DNA of 13,874 bases from contig JAADIF010000057.1 of assembly GCA_013151465.1 (NCBI GenBank), positions 1-13,874 on the forward strand, read 5' to 3'. Position numbers and translations under genes: made by a program. Below, piece after piece: positions 1 to 5,794 of this stretch (positions are counted from its first letter, which is position 1; every line of letters begins with the position of its first letter). Under the pieces are notes generated by a model. The model was not told the DNA's origin and did not search any database. It saw only the letters and a list, made by a program, of their open reading frames with translations. Source of the DNA: Microcaldota archaeon. GTDB taxonomy: Archaea; Aenigmatarchaeota; Aenigmatarchaeia; QMZP01; QMZT01.

Positions 1-1
1 T

Positions 2-328
2 ACAAAACGTCTGCGGGATCTCGAAAGGGCTTACGACTCCACAACAAACAGGGCGATAGCCATAGAACAGGACATAATGTCCCTTAAGAAAAACAATTCA
101 AAGATTTTCGACGAATTTCGCGAAAGAATAGACAAGCAAGAAAGAGAGCTAAGAAAGATAGAAGAAACCATACGCGAGATGACAAAACAACTCAAGTTTT
201 TTGCAACCAAGGCGAAAGTTGAAGAGCTGGAAAGCATGCTTGATATATTCAATCCCTTGGAATCTGCATTCGTGACAAAAGATGAAGCAAGAAAAATCAT
301 AAGGGAAGAAATGAGAAGGAGGCAATAA
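2..328 (+). CDS. Coiled-coil protein of unknown function (5' end outside window)
   Basis: The reading frame is open from base 2 to the TAA at 326-328, so the gene starts upstream of the window; the in-frame ATG at 77 is probably internal, because codons 2-76 read as the same charged helical protein. The visible 108 residues are rich in Lys, Glu and Arg with heptad-like spacing, which predicts a long coiled coil. A short C-terminal segment containing FNPLESAFVTKDEA and a basic tail follows. No enzyme motif, signal peptide or membrane segment is visible. The next gene, 68 nt downstream on the same strand, also encodes a coiled-coil protein, so the two may act together in a filament or scaffold. 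That link rests on context only. I do not recognise a named family. Confidence 0.75.
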   Translation, partial: TKRLRDLERAYDSTTNRAIAIEQDIMSLKKNNSKIFDEFRERIDKQERELRKIEETIREMTKQLKFFATKAKVEELESMLDIFNPLESAFVTKDEARKIIREEMRRRQ

Positions 329-334
329 ACCGCT

Positions 335-396
335 GATTTGAAAAACTTTTATTAACGCAAACCAAATCTATTAAAAAGAGTTGTAAGGTCGTGTTT
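335..396 (+). promoter_or_regulatory. Promoter and ribosome-binding site for the 397 gene
   Basis: The gap after the first gene holds an A-rich stretch followed by a TATA-like run, TTTTATTAA at about 347-355, as expected for an archaeal BRE/TATA element about 25 nt before a start site near 375-380. An AAGGT Shine-Dalgarno-like site at 385-389 lies 7 nt before the ATG at 397. This spacing favours ATG 397 over the in-frame GTG at 391. Confidence 0.45.
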
Positions 397-1296
397 ATGT
401 TTGGCATAGGTGATAAAAAGAAAAACGCTCCTAAAGGGGGTTCTCCACCTGCTCGTATGAGAGTGCCCGTTGAGGAGGTAATGGCCCTTTCTGCTAGGGG
501 TTTCTCAGAGCCTGAGATAGTTAACGCCCTCAAAAAGAAAGGACATTCTCTTCCGGAGATAGATGAAGCGATGAAGGAGGCATTGAGGAATACAGCTACG
601 GGATTGCAGCAGCAACCGCCTGCTATGAATTCCGGCCGATTCCCAAATGACGCTCATGGCGGTAGCTTTGACAGCCCTCCCGCAGGTCCTGCGCCCGCTT
701 TTGAGCAACCCAGAAATTACGGTCCCCCATCAGACTTCGGAACAGGTATAGGTGAGGCAGTAAGACCCCACGAACCGCCTGGTTTTGAGGATTTAGGACC
801 TCCTTCCAGACAGCTCGGTGAGATGGGGCCACCACCCGGCGATATGCCTACAGGTAATCAGTTCGGTCCTCCACAACGTCCACAGGCTTTCGGGCAGCCT
901 CAGGAAAGATCATTGCCGCCTCTTGAGCAGCCGCGGCCGCAACCAAAGGAAAGAAAGGTAAATAAGAAACAGATAGAGGAACTTGTTGAGGTCATAATAG
1001 AGGAGAAATGGCACGAGATGAGAACAAAGCTAAAAGAGATAGACAACAAATTTCTCGAGATGAGCAATAAGATAATATCTTTGGAAAATTCTATAAGACA
1101 GATGCAGGCGGACAGAGGGAGTGAATTGAAGCAGATAGAGAACATGATTGACTCTTACAAGAACTCTCTCAACGAGATGAATAGCAAGATACAATCAATG
1201 GAAAACGCTATGAAAGATTCAATGACTCCGCTTATTACGACACTTCGCTCGCTGTCTGAAACAATAAACGAATTCAAAGAAAAGAAAGGGATGTAA
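397..1296 (+). CDS. Conserved-looking protein: N-terminal helical domain, Pro-rich linker, C-terminal coiled coil
   Basis: A 299-residue protein with three parts. Residues about 22-64 form a compact helical domain (pattern VPVEEVMALSARGFSEPEIV, then a second helix pair), resembling small helix-turn-helix or UBA-like modules. Residues about 70-190 are a low-complexity linker rich in Pro, Gly, Gln and Phe. Residues about 193-290 are a long charged coiled coil. There is no signal peptide or transmembrane segment, so it is probably cytoplasmic. The ATG at 397 has a Shine-Dalgarno-like AAGGT 7 nt upstream; GTG at 391 is the alternative. The architecture suggests an adaptor or scaffold whose head domain is tethered to an oligomerising tail. 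The function is unknown. It follows another coiled-coil gene on the same strand. Confidence 0.8.
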   Translation: MFGIGDKKKNAPKGGSPPARMRVPVEEVMALSARGFSEPEIVNALKKKGHSLPEIDEAMKEALRNTATGLQQQPPAMNSGRFPNDAHGGSFDSPPAGPAPAFEQPRNYGPPSDFGTGIGEAVRPHEPPGFEDLGPPSRQLGEMGPPPGDMPTGNQFGPPQRPQAFGQPQERSLPPLEQPRPQPKERKVNKKQIEELVEVIIEEKWHEMRTKLKEIDNKFLEMSNKIISLENSIRQMQADRGSELKQIENMIDSYKNSLNEMNSKIQSMENAMKDSMTPLITTLRSLSETINEFKEKKGM

Positions 1297-1329
1297 GGGA
1301 TTTATATCCCAGGCAAATCGGTGGTTATC
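1297..1329 (+). promoter_or_regulatory. TATA box inside a short palindrome, plus GGTGG ribosome-binding site
   Basis: Directly after the preceding stop codon, GGGAT (1297-1301) and ATCCC (1306-1310) flank TTAT, so the TATA box TTTATAT sits inside a 5-bp inverted repeat. A start site about 25 nt on would fall just before the ATG at 1330. GGTGG at 1320-1324, 5 nt before that ATG, could serve as a Shine-Dalgarno site if the transcript begins upstream of it. Confidence 0.45.
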
Positions 1330-1611
1330 ATGGCTAAAGTTTTAGGAAAATATAGGTTTGTGACAAATAGAGTAGTTTCTAACAAAGCAGGAGAGGGAAC
1401 CGGAAGGGTAAAGGCGTATGTTCCTGTCGATTCAGATATCGTGCATATAGAGTATAAATGCCCGGAGTGTGGATTTTCTGAAAAGACAGAGCAGGAGTGG
1501 AAACGACCATTTAATGTGAAATGTTCAAACTGCGGATATCTTATGAGAATAGCCCGCTTAAAGGATCAGATAAAAAAAGAGAAGAAAAAAGCCAAGGCGA
1601 AGAAAAAATGA
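1330..1611 (+). CDS. Small zinc-ribbon protein of unknown function
   Basis: A 93-residue protein with two CxxC pairs, C44/C47 (CPEC) and C65/C68 (CSNC), 17 residues apart, typical of a single zinc ribbon. An N-terminal region with predicted beta strands (residues 5-42) precedes it, and a Lys-rich tail (79-93) suggests contact with RNA or the ribosome. The ATG at 1330 is preferred over the in-frame GTG at 1321 because GGTGG lies 5 nt upstream. Its stop overlaps the next gene's start as ATGA (1608-1611), so the two are likely translationally coupled. The protein is unnamed. A nucleic-acid-binding or translation role is plausible from the ribbon and basic tail but unproven. Confidence 0.8.
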   Translation: MAKVLGKYRFVTNRVVSNKAGEGTGRVKAYVPVDSDIVHIEYKCPECGFSEKTEQEWKRPFNVKCSNCGYLMRIARLKDQIKKEKKKAKAKKK

Positions 1612-2096
1612 ACCAAGCCGCTTTTGTTGCAGAGAATGCCATAATATCAGGCGATGTGAGTATAGGAAAGGATTCCAGCATATGGTTTGGTAGTGTTGTG
1701 CGTACCGAAAAGGGAAAAATAGAAATAGGAGAGGGGTCAAACGTTCAGGATAATTGCACGCTTCATGCAGATAGCACACTTACTATAGGCAGATTCGTAA
1801 CAGTTGGACATGGAGCGATAGTACATTGCAGTTCTATAGGAGATAACACCCTTATAGGTATGGGGGCAATACTACTCGATGGCGCCAAAATAGGCAGGAA
1901 TTGCATAATAGCGGCAGGTGCCCTTGTTCGCGAGAATGAAATCATAGATGACAATTCCGTTGTCGTCGGCGTTCCTGGAAAGATTAAAAGACAGGTAAGT
2001 AGTGATGAAATTGAAACCATAAAGAATAATGCGGCTATTTATATTGAAAAAGCAAAATCATACAGGGAGAAAGGTTATGGAAAGGAAAATGCTTGA
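1608..2096 (+). CDS. Gamma-carbonic-anhydrase-like left-handed beta-helix protein
   Basis: 162 residues made almost wholly of hexapeptide repeats (IxxGxx type, residues about 10-140) followed by an amphipathic C-terminal helix: the layout of the gamma-carbonic anhydrase / YrdA / PaaY family. The three zinc-ligand histidines are present as H53 (QDNCTLH) and H68/H73 (GHGAIVH), and the conserved Gln-Asp pair is Q47-D48. The usual Arg-Gly-Asp of the active-site rim is altered: Arg32 is kept but Thr33-Glu34 follow. Zinc binding is therefore likely; carbonic anhydrase activity is uncertain, as many family members show none or act on other substrates. The start is the ATG of the ATGA overlap with the zinc-ribbon gene. 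The C-terminus overlaps the next gene by 20 nt. Confidence 0.9.
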   Translation: MNQAAFVAENAIISGDVSIGKDSSIWFGSVVRTEKGKIEIGEGSNVQDNCTLHADSTLTIGRFVTVGHGAIVHCSSIGDNTLIGMGAILLDGAKIGRNCIIAAGALVRENEIIDDNSVVVGVPGKIKRQVSSDEIETIKNNAAIYIEKAKSYREKGYGKENA

Positions 2097-2277
2097 TATG
2101 CTGGCTTGTCCCAAGTGCCATGGCGATATCGAAGAAAAAGGAATGTTTTTGCTATGCAGGAAATGCTCTCTTGCATACCCGGTCCTGGAAGGGGATATAC
2201 CGGACATGCTGCTGGAAGATGCATGGAATCTTTCTGACGCAGAAAAGAACGGCTTCAAGCACGATAACAGTCTTTGA
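2077..2277 (+). CDS. Trm112-like / UPF0434 zinc protein
   Basis: A 66-residue protein matching the Trm112/UPF0434 pattern: an N-terminal helix ending LDMLACPKC, a CxxC pair (C11/C14), a second CxxC pair (C27/C30), then the characteristic LAYPVLEGDIPDML. Trm112 in archaea and eukaryotes binds and activates several SAM-dependent methyltransferases acting on tRNA, rRNA and release factor; bacterial UPF0434 homologues are less well understood. No methyltransferase gene is visible nearby. The ATG at 2077 is chosen because an AAAGG site lies just upstream and it gives the family's normal N-terminus. It overlaps the preceding gene by 20 nt, implying co-translation with the beta-helix protein. Assignment to the fold is firm; the partner is unknown. 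Confidence 0.8.
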   Translation: MERKMLDMLACPKCHGDIEEKGMFLLCRKCSLAYPVLEGDIPDMLLEDAWNLSDAEKNGFKHDNSL

Positions 2278-2280
2278 GCT

Positions 2281-2320
2281 AATTCTTTTAAAAATTAATC
2301 ATGACAATATAAGTGAATAA
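2281..2320 (+). promoter_or_regulatory. Promoter of the tRNA-Ser gene
   Basis: The sequence TTTTAAAAATTAA at about 2286-2298 is a TATA-like box centred about 29 nt before the first base of the tRNA, which fits archaeal RNA polymerase start-site spacing and places initiation at or just ahead of G1 (2321). Confidence 0.5.
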
Positions 2321-2359
2321 GCCGAGGTACCAAAGTCTGGTTAACGGGCCGGACTTGAG

Positions 2360-2451
2360 CGCCGGATGTGAAGAGTATGCCTTTGGCATACGATGATTAC
2401 ATGGCTTGACTCTGATAACGGCGGAAATGAAGAGTTCAGGCGGTCCAAGAT
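2360..2451 (+). other. tRNA-Ser intron 1, anticodon loop 37/38 (92 nt)
   Basis: The intron lies at the canonical archaeal position, one base 3' of the anticodon. The bulge-helix-bulge is textbook: exon CTTG (2354-2357) pairs with intron CAAG (2446-2449). The 5' bulge is A2358 G2359 / C2360 and the 3' bulge A2450 T2451 / A2452, each cut after the second base. The anticodon stem forms the outer helix. Inside, GCCG (2361-2364) can pair with CGG/C near 2441-2445 around a bulged T, and GTATGCC/GGCATAC (2375-2391) forms a 7-bp hairpin. Confidence 0.9.
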
Positions 2452-2466
2452 ATCCGGTGGGTGCAA

Positions 2467-2504
2467 AAAGAATGACGCATATGAAATGCGTCGTGCTTGT
2501 GCAG
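2467..2504 (+). other. tRNA-Ser intron 2, variable arm (38 nt, ends uncertain by 1 nt)
   Basis: The variable arm contains a 7-bp hairpin GACGCAT/ATGCGTC (2474-2480, 2486-2492) extended by AAG/CTT. A relaxed bulge-helix-bulge uses GTGC (2461-2464) with GTGC (2499-2502), including two G-U pairs. A register shifted by one base (2468-2505) uses TGCA/TGCA instead. Both give a 38-nt intron and a 15-nt variable region closing over a GCAA loop, so the exact splice point is uncertain. Confidence 0.72.
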
Positions 2505-2521
2505 GCCCGCGCAGGTTCGAA

Positions 2522-2633
2522 GGAACTTTTCTTTCCGAAAGCAAAACCTGGATTGACGCAGATTTCATATGCGTCTTTCTGAATTTGCTTTTGCAAAGAA
2601 AATCTCCACCAAAAGAAAAATGAAATCTGGAAT
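2522..2633 (+). other. tRNA-Ser intron 3, T-loop 59/60 (112 nt)
   Basis: The T-stem forms the outer helix. The central helix pairs TTCG (2516-2519) with TGGA (2628-2631), two of the four pairs being G-U. The 5' bulge is A2520 A2521 / G2522 and the 3' bulge A2632 T2633 / T2634. Joining restores the T-loop TTCGAAT exactly. Inside, TTTTCTTT (2527-2534) pairs with AAAGAAAA (2612-2619), GACGCA/TGCGTC (2555-2560, 2570-2575) forms one hairpin and TTTGC/GCAAA (2584-2597) another. Confidence 0.82.
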
Positions 2634-2647
2634 TCCTGCCCTCGGCG

Positions 2648-2661
2648 CTTCTTTATTTTAT
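2648..2661 (+). terminator. T-rich terminator of the tRNA gene, inside the 3' end of the DHH gene
   Basis: CTTCTTTATTTTAT directly after the discriminator base is a T-rich tract of the kind that ends archaeal transcripts. It overlaps the last codons of the convergent DHH phosphoesterase gene, whose stop is only 6 nt from the tRNA end. Confidence 0.4.
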
Positions 2662-3612
2662 CATCTCATCCAGCTTTTCGTTTATTCTCTTCAGGAAGGC
2701 ATTTAGATGCATGATTGGTACTCTGGCCCCTCCGGCCTGTGGGTGGCCGCCGCCAGTTCCTTCAAACTCTTCAGCAGTTTCAGAAAGAAGTACATTCAGG
2801 TCTATTGAATAATCTCTTGTCCTTACCGTTATGTCAAAATGATTCGTTCTGTCATATATGGACATTCCAAGAATTGAGTCGGTGACAGTTGCCGCGAAAA
2901 GTGCAGCTGGTCCCCTGAAGCCAAACCCTTCCAGGTCTTTCACGATTCCTATATGTTCAAGCTTTTCTGCCCGCTTTTTGACGATCTCATACAGATCGAA
3001 TTCAGCGTTTACCGCTTCTTTTGCTCCCATTGCAAGACCTGGAACGTCTGAGGGGTTGAGGCCTTTCGAGAGAGCCTTTACTATATCCCGTTTTTTGTCA
3101 TAACTTTCAAAATGCCTTACCTTTATTCCGAGTACGAGAGTCGAGACCTCGAAATATAATGCCCGTATATCCCAGTCCTTTTCCACTCGTTTGACAAATT
3201 CGGTATCATCGCAATAGTCGCCTATTGCCCCATAAATGGCGATCCAGACCCTTTCGGGGGGTATGTCATTTTCGAAATGCCTATAAATGATCTCCGATGC
3301 GCTTCTGTTCAAATCATGATGCAGGTCGATATGTTTGTCAAGAAATTGTTTTGTTCTCTCATCTAAAGGATGATGATCAAAATACGAAATCTTTGCTGGT
3401 TTCTCTTTTATTATATGCATAATCCTTTCTTTGTCTTTTTGTGTAAGGGCGATGTCGCATACTATGATTTTATCCGCTGTGCACTCCTCAAGATCGTCCG
3501 CAAAGGATGCTGGTTTTGTAAAAAACACTTCAGCGTGAGGAAAGCGTGAAAGGGCAATTGCCCCAGCGCAGATGCCGTCGCAATCAGAATGCGTGAGTAT
3601 TGTTATCTTCAT
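2653..3612 (-). CDS. DHH-family phosphoesterase (COG2404-like)
   Basis: 319 residues, with all DHH superfamily motifs in order: motif I HSDCDG (residues 8-13, D10 and D12), motif II CDI (D53), motif III DHHP (79-82) and motif IV GDYCDD (131-136, D132). A C-terminal DHHA1 domain ends in the substrate-binding GGGHPQAGGA (287-296). All catalytic aspartates and histidines are present, so it should be an active Mn-dependent phosphodiesterase or exonuclease on short oligonucleotides or nucleotides. It is shorter than RecJ/GAN proteins and resembles the archaeal COG2404 class, whose substrate is not settled. An A/T-rich TATA element lies about 25 nt upstream of the ATG, suggesting a leaderless transcript. 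It is the last gene of the minus-strand cluster and abuts the tRNA-Ser 3' end. Confidence 0.9.
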   Translation of the reverse strand: MKITILTHSDCDGICAGAIALSRFPHAEVFFTKPASFADDLEECTADKIIVCDIALTQKDKERIMHIIKEKPAKISYFDHHPLDERTKQFLDKHIDLHHDLNRSASEIIYRHFENDIPPERVWIAIYGAIGDYCDDTEFVKRVEKDWDIRALYFEVSTLVLGIKVRHFESYDKKRDIVKALSKGLNPSDVPGLAMGAKEAVNAEFDLYEIVKKRAEKLEHIGIVKDLEGFGFRGPAALFAATVTDSILGMSIYDRTNHFDITVRTRDYSIDLNVLLSETAEEFEGTGGGHPQAGGARVPIMHLNAFLKRINEKLDEMIK

Positions 3613-3654
3613 TGTAAAGATTTGGTTTTTGAAAAATAAAAGCTGGTCGGGTCA
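3613..3654 (-). promoter_or_regulatory. Promoter of the DHH gene, also a T-rich end for the upstream gene
   Basis: On the minus strand this gap reads CTTTTATTTTTC at about 3633-3644, centred about 26 nt before the DHH start codon, which fits a TATA box for a leaderless transcript. The same T-run follows the stop of the 672-residue gene by about 10 nt and could also help end that transcript. Confidence 0.4.
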
Positions 3655-5673
3655 CTAAAGCCCCCCCAATTCGTTCTTTTTCCATTCCTTGGTTTTGCCT
3701 TTCCTTGTGGCAACACCCGAAAGCCAGCCCCATTCCTCTTCAGGAACCTGCATAAGCTCTTTTACAAGCTCGAACCTATGCTGAAGAACAATCTGCTTCT
3801 GCCTTTCTACATCGCCAGCGGTGAGTGTAAGACCAAACATGTCCGGACCTACTTCCTCATACGGCACCTCTTTCTCAAGATATGGAACCATCAATCTCAA
3901 TGCATCAACGGACTGTTTGAATGGGTCCTGCCCTCCGCCGCGCTCGAAAAAGAGATAGACATCATTATCTTTCTTCCCCATTCCCGTTCTTCTACAAAGC
4001 CATAGGAGATGATAGACCTCTCTGTCGCCAAGCTCTATCGGAACGTGCCCATGAAGTGGGTTTGGCTTGTTGCAATGTACAGAAAGCGTGTAGCTTCCTA
4101 TATCCTTAAGGCCCAGACCTCCCTTATTTTTGTCAAGTATAACGTTTTCCATCTCCTGTATGGGGTCCACACCCTGCCCTGCAAGATGCTCAAAGTCCCA
4201 TGTTATGTAGAATTTTTTCTTATCAACTATTTGTCTTAGCGTCTTCACGAGTGCATATAGCTGTTTTGGATGCCATAGGATGTAGAGTCCCGCATATTTC
4301 GAATCCCTTGAGTCAGGTATTTCTATTGTTATTTTCATATTCTTTGCAACTTTCACAAGCTCGTCTACATCCTCAAAATTGCTGTGGGTAAGTTCATAAA
4401 TCAGCCCGCCGGGCTTTTCCTTGTTCATCCATTCATAGAGCCTTTCCATATGCCCTATGACCATCCTGGCTCCGACTATGCCATAGAAGAACTCTTTGAA
4501 CTGTCTTTCGTTCCTTTCTTCGGCCAGTTCAAGCGCAATATCAGGCCATCTGTCGCATTTTTTCGGGTCTTTCATATATTCAAAATACTTATAGTTTCTA
4601 AGCGTTTCCTCATAGACTGAAACAAAAGCATCCCATATGGGTTCAGTATTTCGGTTGAAAAACAGGTAATGGAACAATAGGTTGTACGCATCTGTATATT
4701 TTCCCCTGTTTTCGACATTCCACCGGCGTAGGCTTCTGTCGGTCGGGGTTCCCTTATTCATTTTCTTTTTTACATAATCCCTTATTGCACCTCTTTGTGC
4801 CTTTGCTTGTTTTTCTCCTAGCTCTTTGTGAACTTTTTTTCTTATTTCATCAAACTCCTTTTTTATAGCATTGTATACCCTGTCATCATTGAGAACCTGC
4901 TTGTAAAGCTGGGCAATTTCAAGATGATCATCTACCATTTTCACTATATCGCTCATATTCTTCTGTATAACTTCTTCCGGCACCCCATTTTCTTTGTACT
5001 TTTCAATCTGATTCTTTATCATCGTATCTCTTATCTTGTTCATTATAGAGGGGTTGTCTCTTATCTTCGTGGCTATTTTTTGCTCTATCCAATCGCCTCC
5101 GTATTCAGCAGAAACCCTTGCAGAAACTTCATTTCGTTCTTCCTCAGAAAGTATGAGAAGGTTATATTGGTATTCCGTATTCCATGAGTACTCTATCCAC
5201 CAATCCTGAAGCTTCTTTGAGCCGAACTTCTCATCCTCATATAATATTTCAGAAACAGGCCTCCCCCAGAAATCGCACATCAAAACCTCAAGCTTTCCGC
5301 TTGTATATGAAAGCAGCTCAAACCAGTAATGAAGGCATGCATGGAATAATGTATATTGAGCTCCGGCATGGACTGCAGACTTTACCGATTTTTCCATGTG
5401 ATTCTGTGCGTCTCTCCAGTCGCTTCTTTCCGAAACAGTCATCGGTGTCGTGAGAGAGCCATGAAATGTGAGGGTCAATCCCTGATGCTTTGCGATTCTG
5501 CGTATCTCCTGCCCGTCAGTATGGTTTACCTCGTGGGGAACATCTCCAGCAAGCTCTATGCAATTGGCGCCGCGCGTAAATGCGTATCCAATCTTCCTTA
5601 CAACTGTTGCAAGTTCTTCTGAATGGGCCGCCATATAAATTCCTGTCGTGACACCAATATGTAATTCTCCCAT
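3655..5673 (-). CDS. Endonuclease IV-like TIM-barrel protein with a large central helical insertion
   Basis: 672 residues, against about 280 in Nfo (endonuclease IV) and xylose-isomerase-like TIM barrels. The N-terminal part (residues 1-120) and C-terminal part (about 424-620) each carry half of a barrel. Between them lies a roughly 300-residue charged, mostly helical segment. Candidate metal ligands match the Nfo order: H71 (FHGS), H111 (LFHA), E451 (IEIPDS), D493 and H496 (WDFEH), H533 (SVHCNK), H541/H543 (HGH) and E577 (FERGGG). A three-metal phosphodiesterase or sugar isomerase/epimerase chemistry is therefore possible. A tail of about 50 residues follows. The ATG at 5673 comes 167 nt after the neighbouring unknown gene, with a repeat-bearing leader. 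The substrate is unknown; fold confidence is good, function low. Confidence 0.85.
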   Translation of the reverse strand: MGELHIGVTTGIYMAAHSEELATVVRKIGYAFTRGANCIELAGDVPHEVNHTDGQEIRRIAKHQGLTLTFHGSLTTPMTVSERSDWRDAQNHMEKSVKSAVHAGAQYTLFHACLHYWFELLSYTSGKLEVLMCDFWGRPVSEILYEDEKFGSKKLQDWWIEYSWNTEYQYNLLILSEEERNEVSARVSAEYGGDWIEQKIATKIRDNPSIMNKIRDTMIKNQIEKYKENGVPEEVIQKNMSDIVKMVDDHLEIAQLYKQVLNDDRVYNAIKKEFDEIRKKVHKELGEKQAKAQRGAIRDYVKKKMNKGTPTDRSLRRWNVENRGKYTDAYNLLFHYLFFNRNTEPIWDAFVSVYEETLRNYKYFEYMKDPKKCDRWPDIALELAEERNERQFKEFFYGIVGARMVIGHMERLYEWMNKEKPGGLIYELTHSNFEDVDELVKVAKNMKITIEIPDSRDSKYAGLYILWHPKQLYALVKTLRQIVDKKKFYITWDFEHLAGQGVDPIQEMENVILDKNKGGLGLKDIGSYTLSVHCNKPNPLHGHVPIELGDREVYHLLWLCRRTGMGKKDNDVYLFFERGGGQDPFKQSVDALRLMVPYLEKEVPYEEVGPDMFGLTLTAGDVERQKQIVLQHRFELVKELMQVPEEEWGWLSGVATRKGKTKEWKKNELGGL

Positions 5674-5712
5674 AAATCATCATCCGAAACTATTAAATTC
5701 CCATTTCTCGGT

Positions 5713-5745
5713 ATGCAGGCTGTTCTCCAACTATCCAACATAACC
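5713..5745. repeat. 33-nt direct repeat, copy 1
   Basis: It begins ATGCAGGCTGTTCTCC on the plus strand and matches 5795-5827 at 32 of 33 positions; the one difference is T5733 against C in the other copy. The copies start 82 nt apart. No third copy was noticed in the window. Confidence 0.9.
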
Positions 5746-5794
5746 CATATTTATTATCATCAACTACACATCAATCTTTGTTCCACGCCTGCGC

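Larger units (their letters stand above)
2321..2647 (+). tRNA. tRNA-Ser(UGA) interrupted by three introns
   Basis: The acceptor arms GCCGAGG (2321-2327) and CCTCGGC (2640-2646) pair perfectly but lie 326 nt apart. The D-loop has AAGTCTGGTTAA. The anticodon stem is CCGGA (2349-2353) with TCCGG (2453-2457); anticodon TGA is 2356-2358. The T-stem is GCAGG (2511-2515) with CCTGC (2635-2639). Removing 2360-2451, about 2467-2504 and 2522-2633 leaves 85 nt with a perfect anticodon stem, a variable arm GGGT/GCAA/GCCC, a canonical T-loop TTCGAAT and discriminator G73 (2647). The long variable arm and G73 fit serine. CCA is not encoded. The D-stem is weak (C10-G25, C11-G24, A12 opposite C23). The reconstruction is manual, but every arm closes. 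Confidence 0.88.

Noticed and set aside
77..328. A complete 83-residue gene starting at ATG 77
   Set aside because: The same frame is open back to base 2 with matching coiled-coil composition and no promoter or ribosome-binding site precedes 77, so a cut longer gene is more likely.
2368..2433. Possible box C/D guide RNA in tRNA intron 1 (GTGAAGA, ATGATTA, CTGA, ATGAAGA)
   Set aside because: The C-like boxes each carry a mismatch and no D box lies near the intron 3' end, so the required C-D'-C'-D order does not close.
2393..2623. 76-codon open frame on the plus strand across the tRNA introns
   Set aside because: It runs through tRNA exons and hairpins, lacks a promoter and ribosome-binding site of its own, and its peptide resembles no family.
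4828..5187. 119-codon plus-strand open frame inside the TIM-barrel gene
   Set aside because: It is antisense to a well-supported coding region and its hydrophobic composition is what A/T-rich Lys/Glu codons give when read on the opposite strand.
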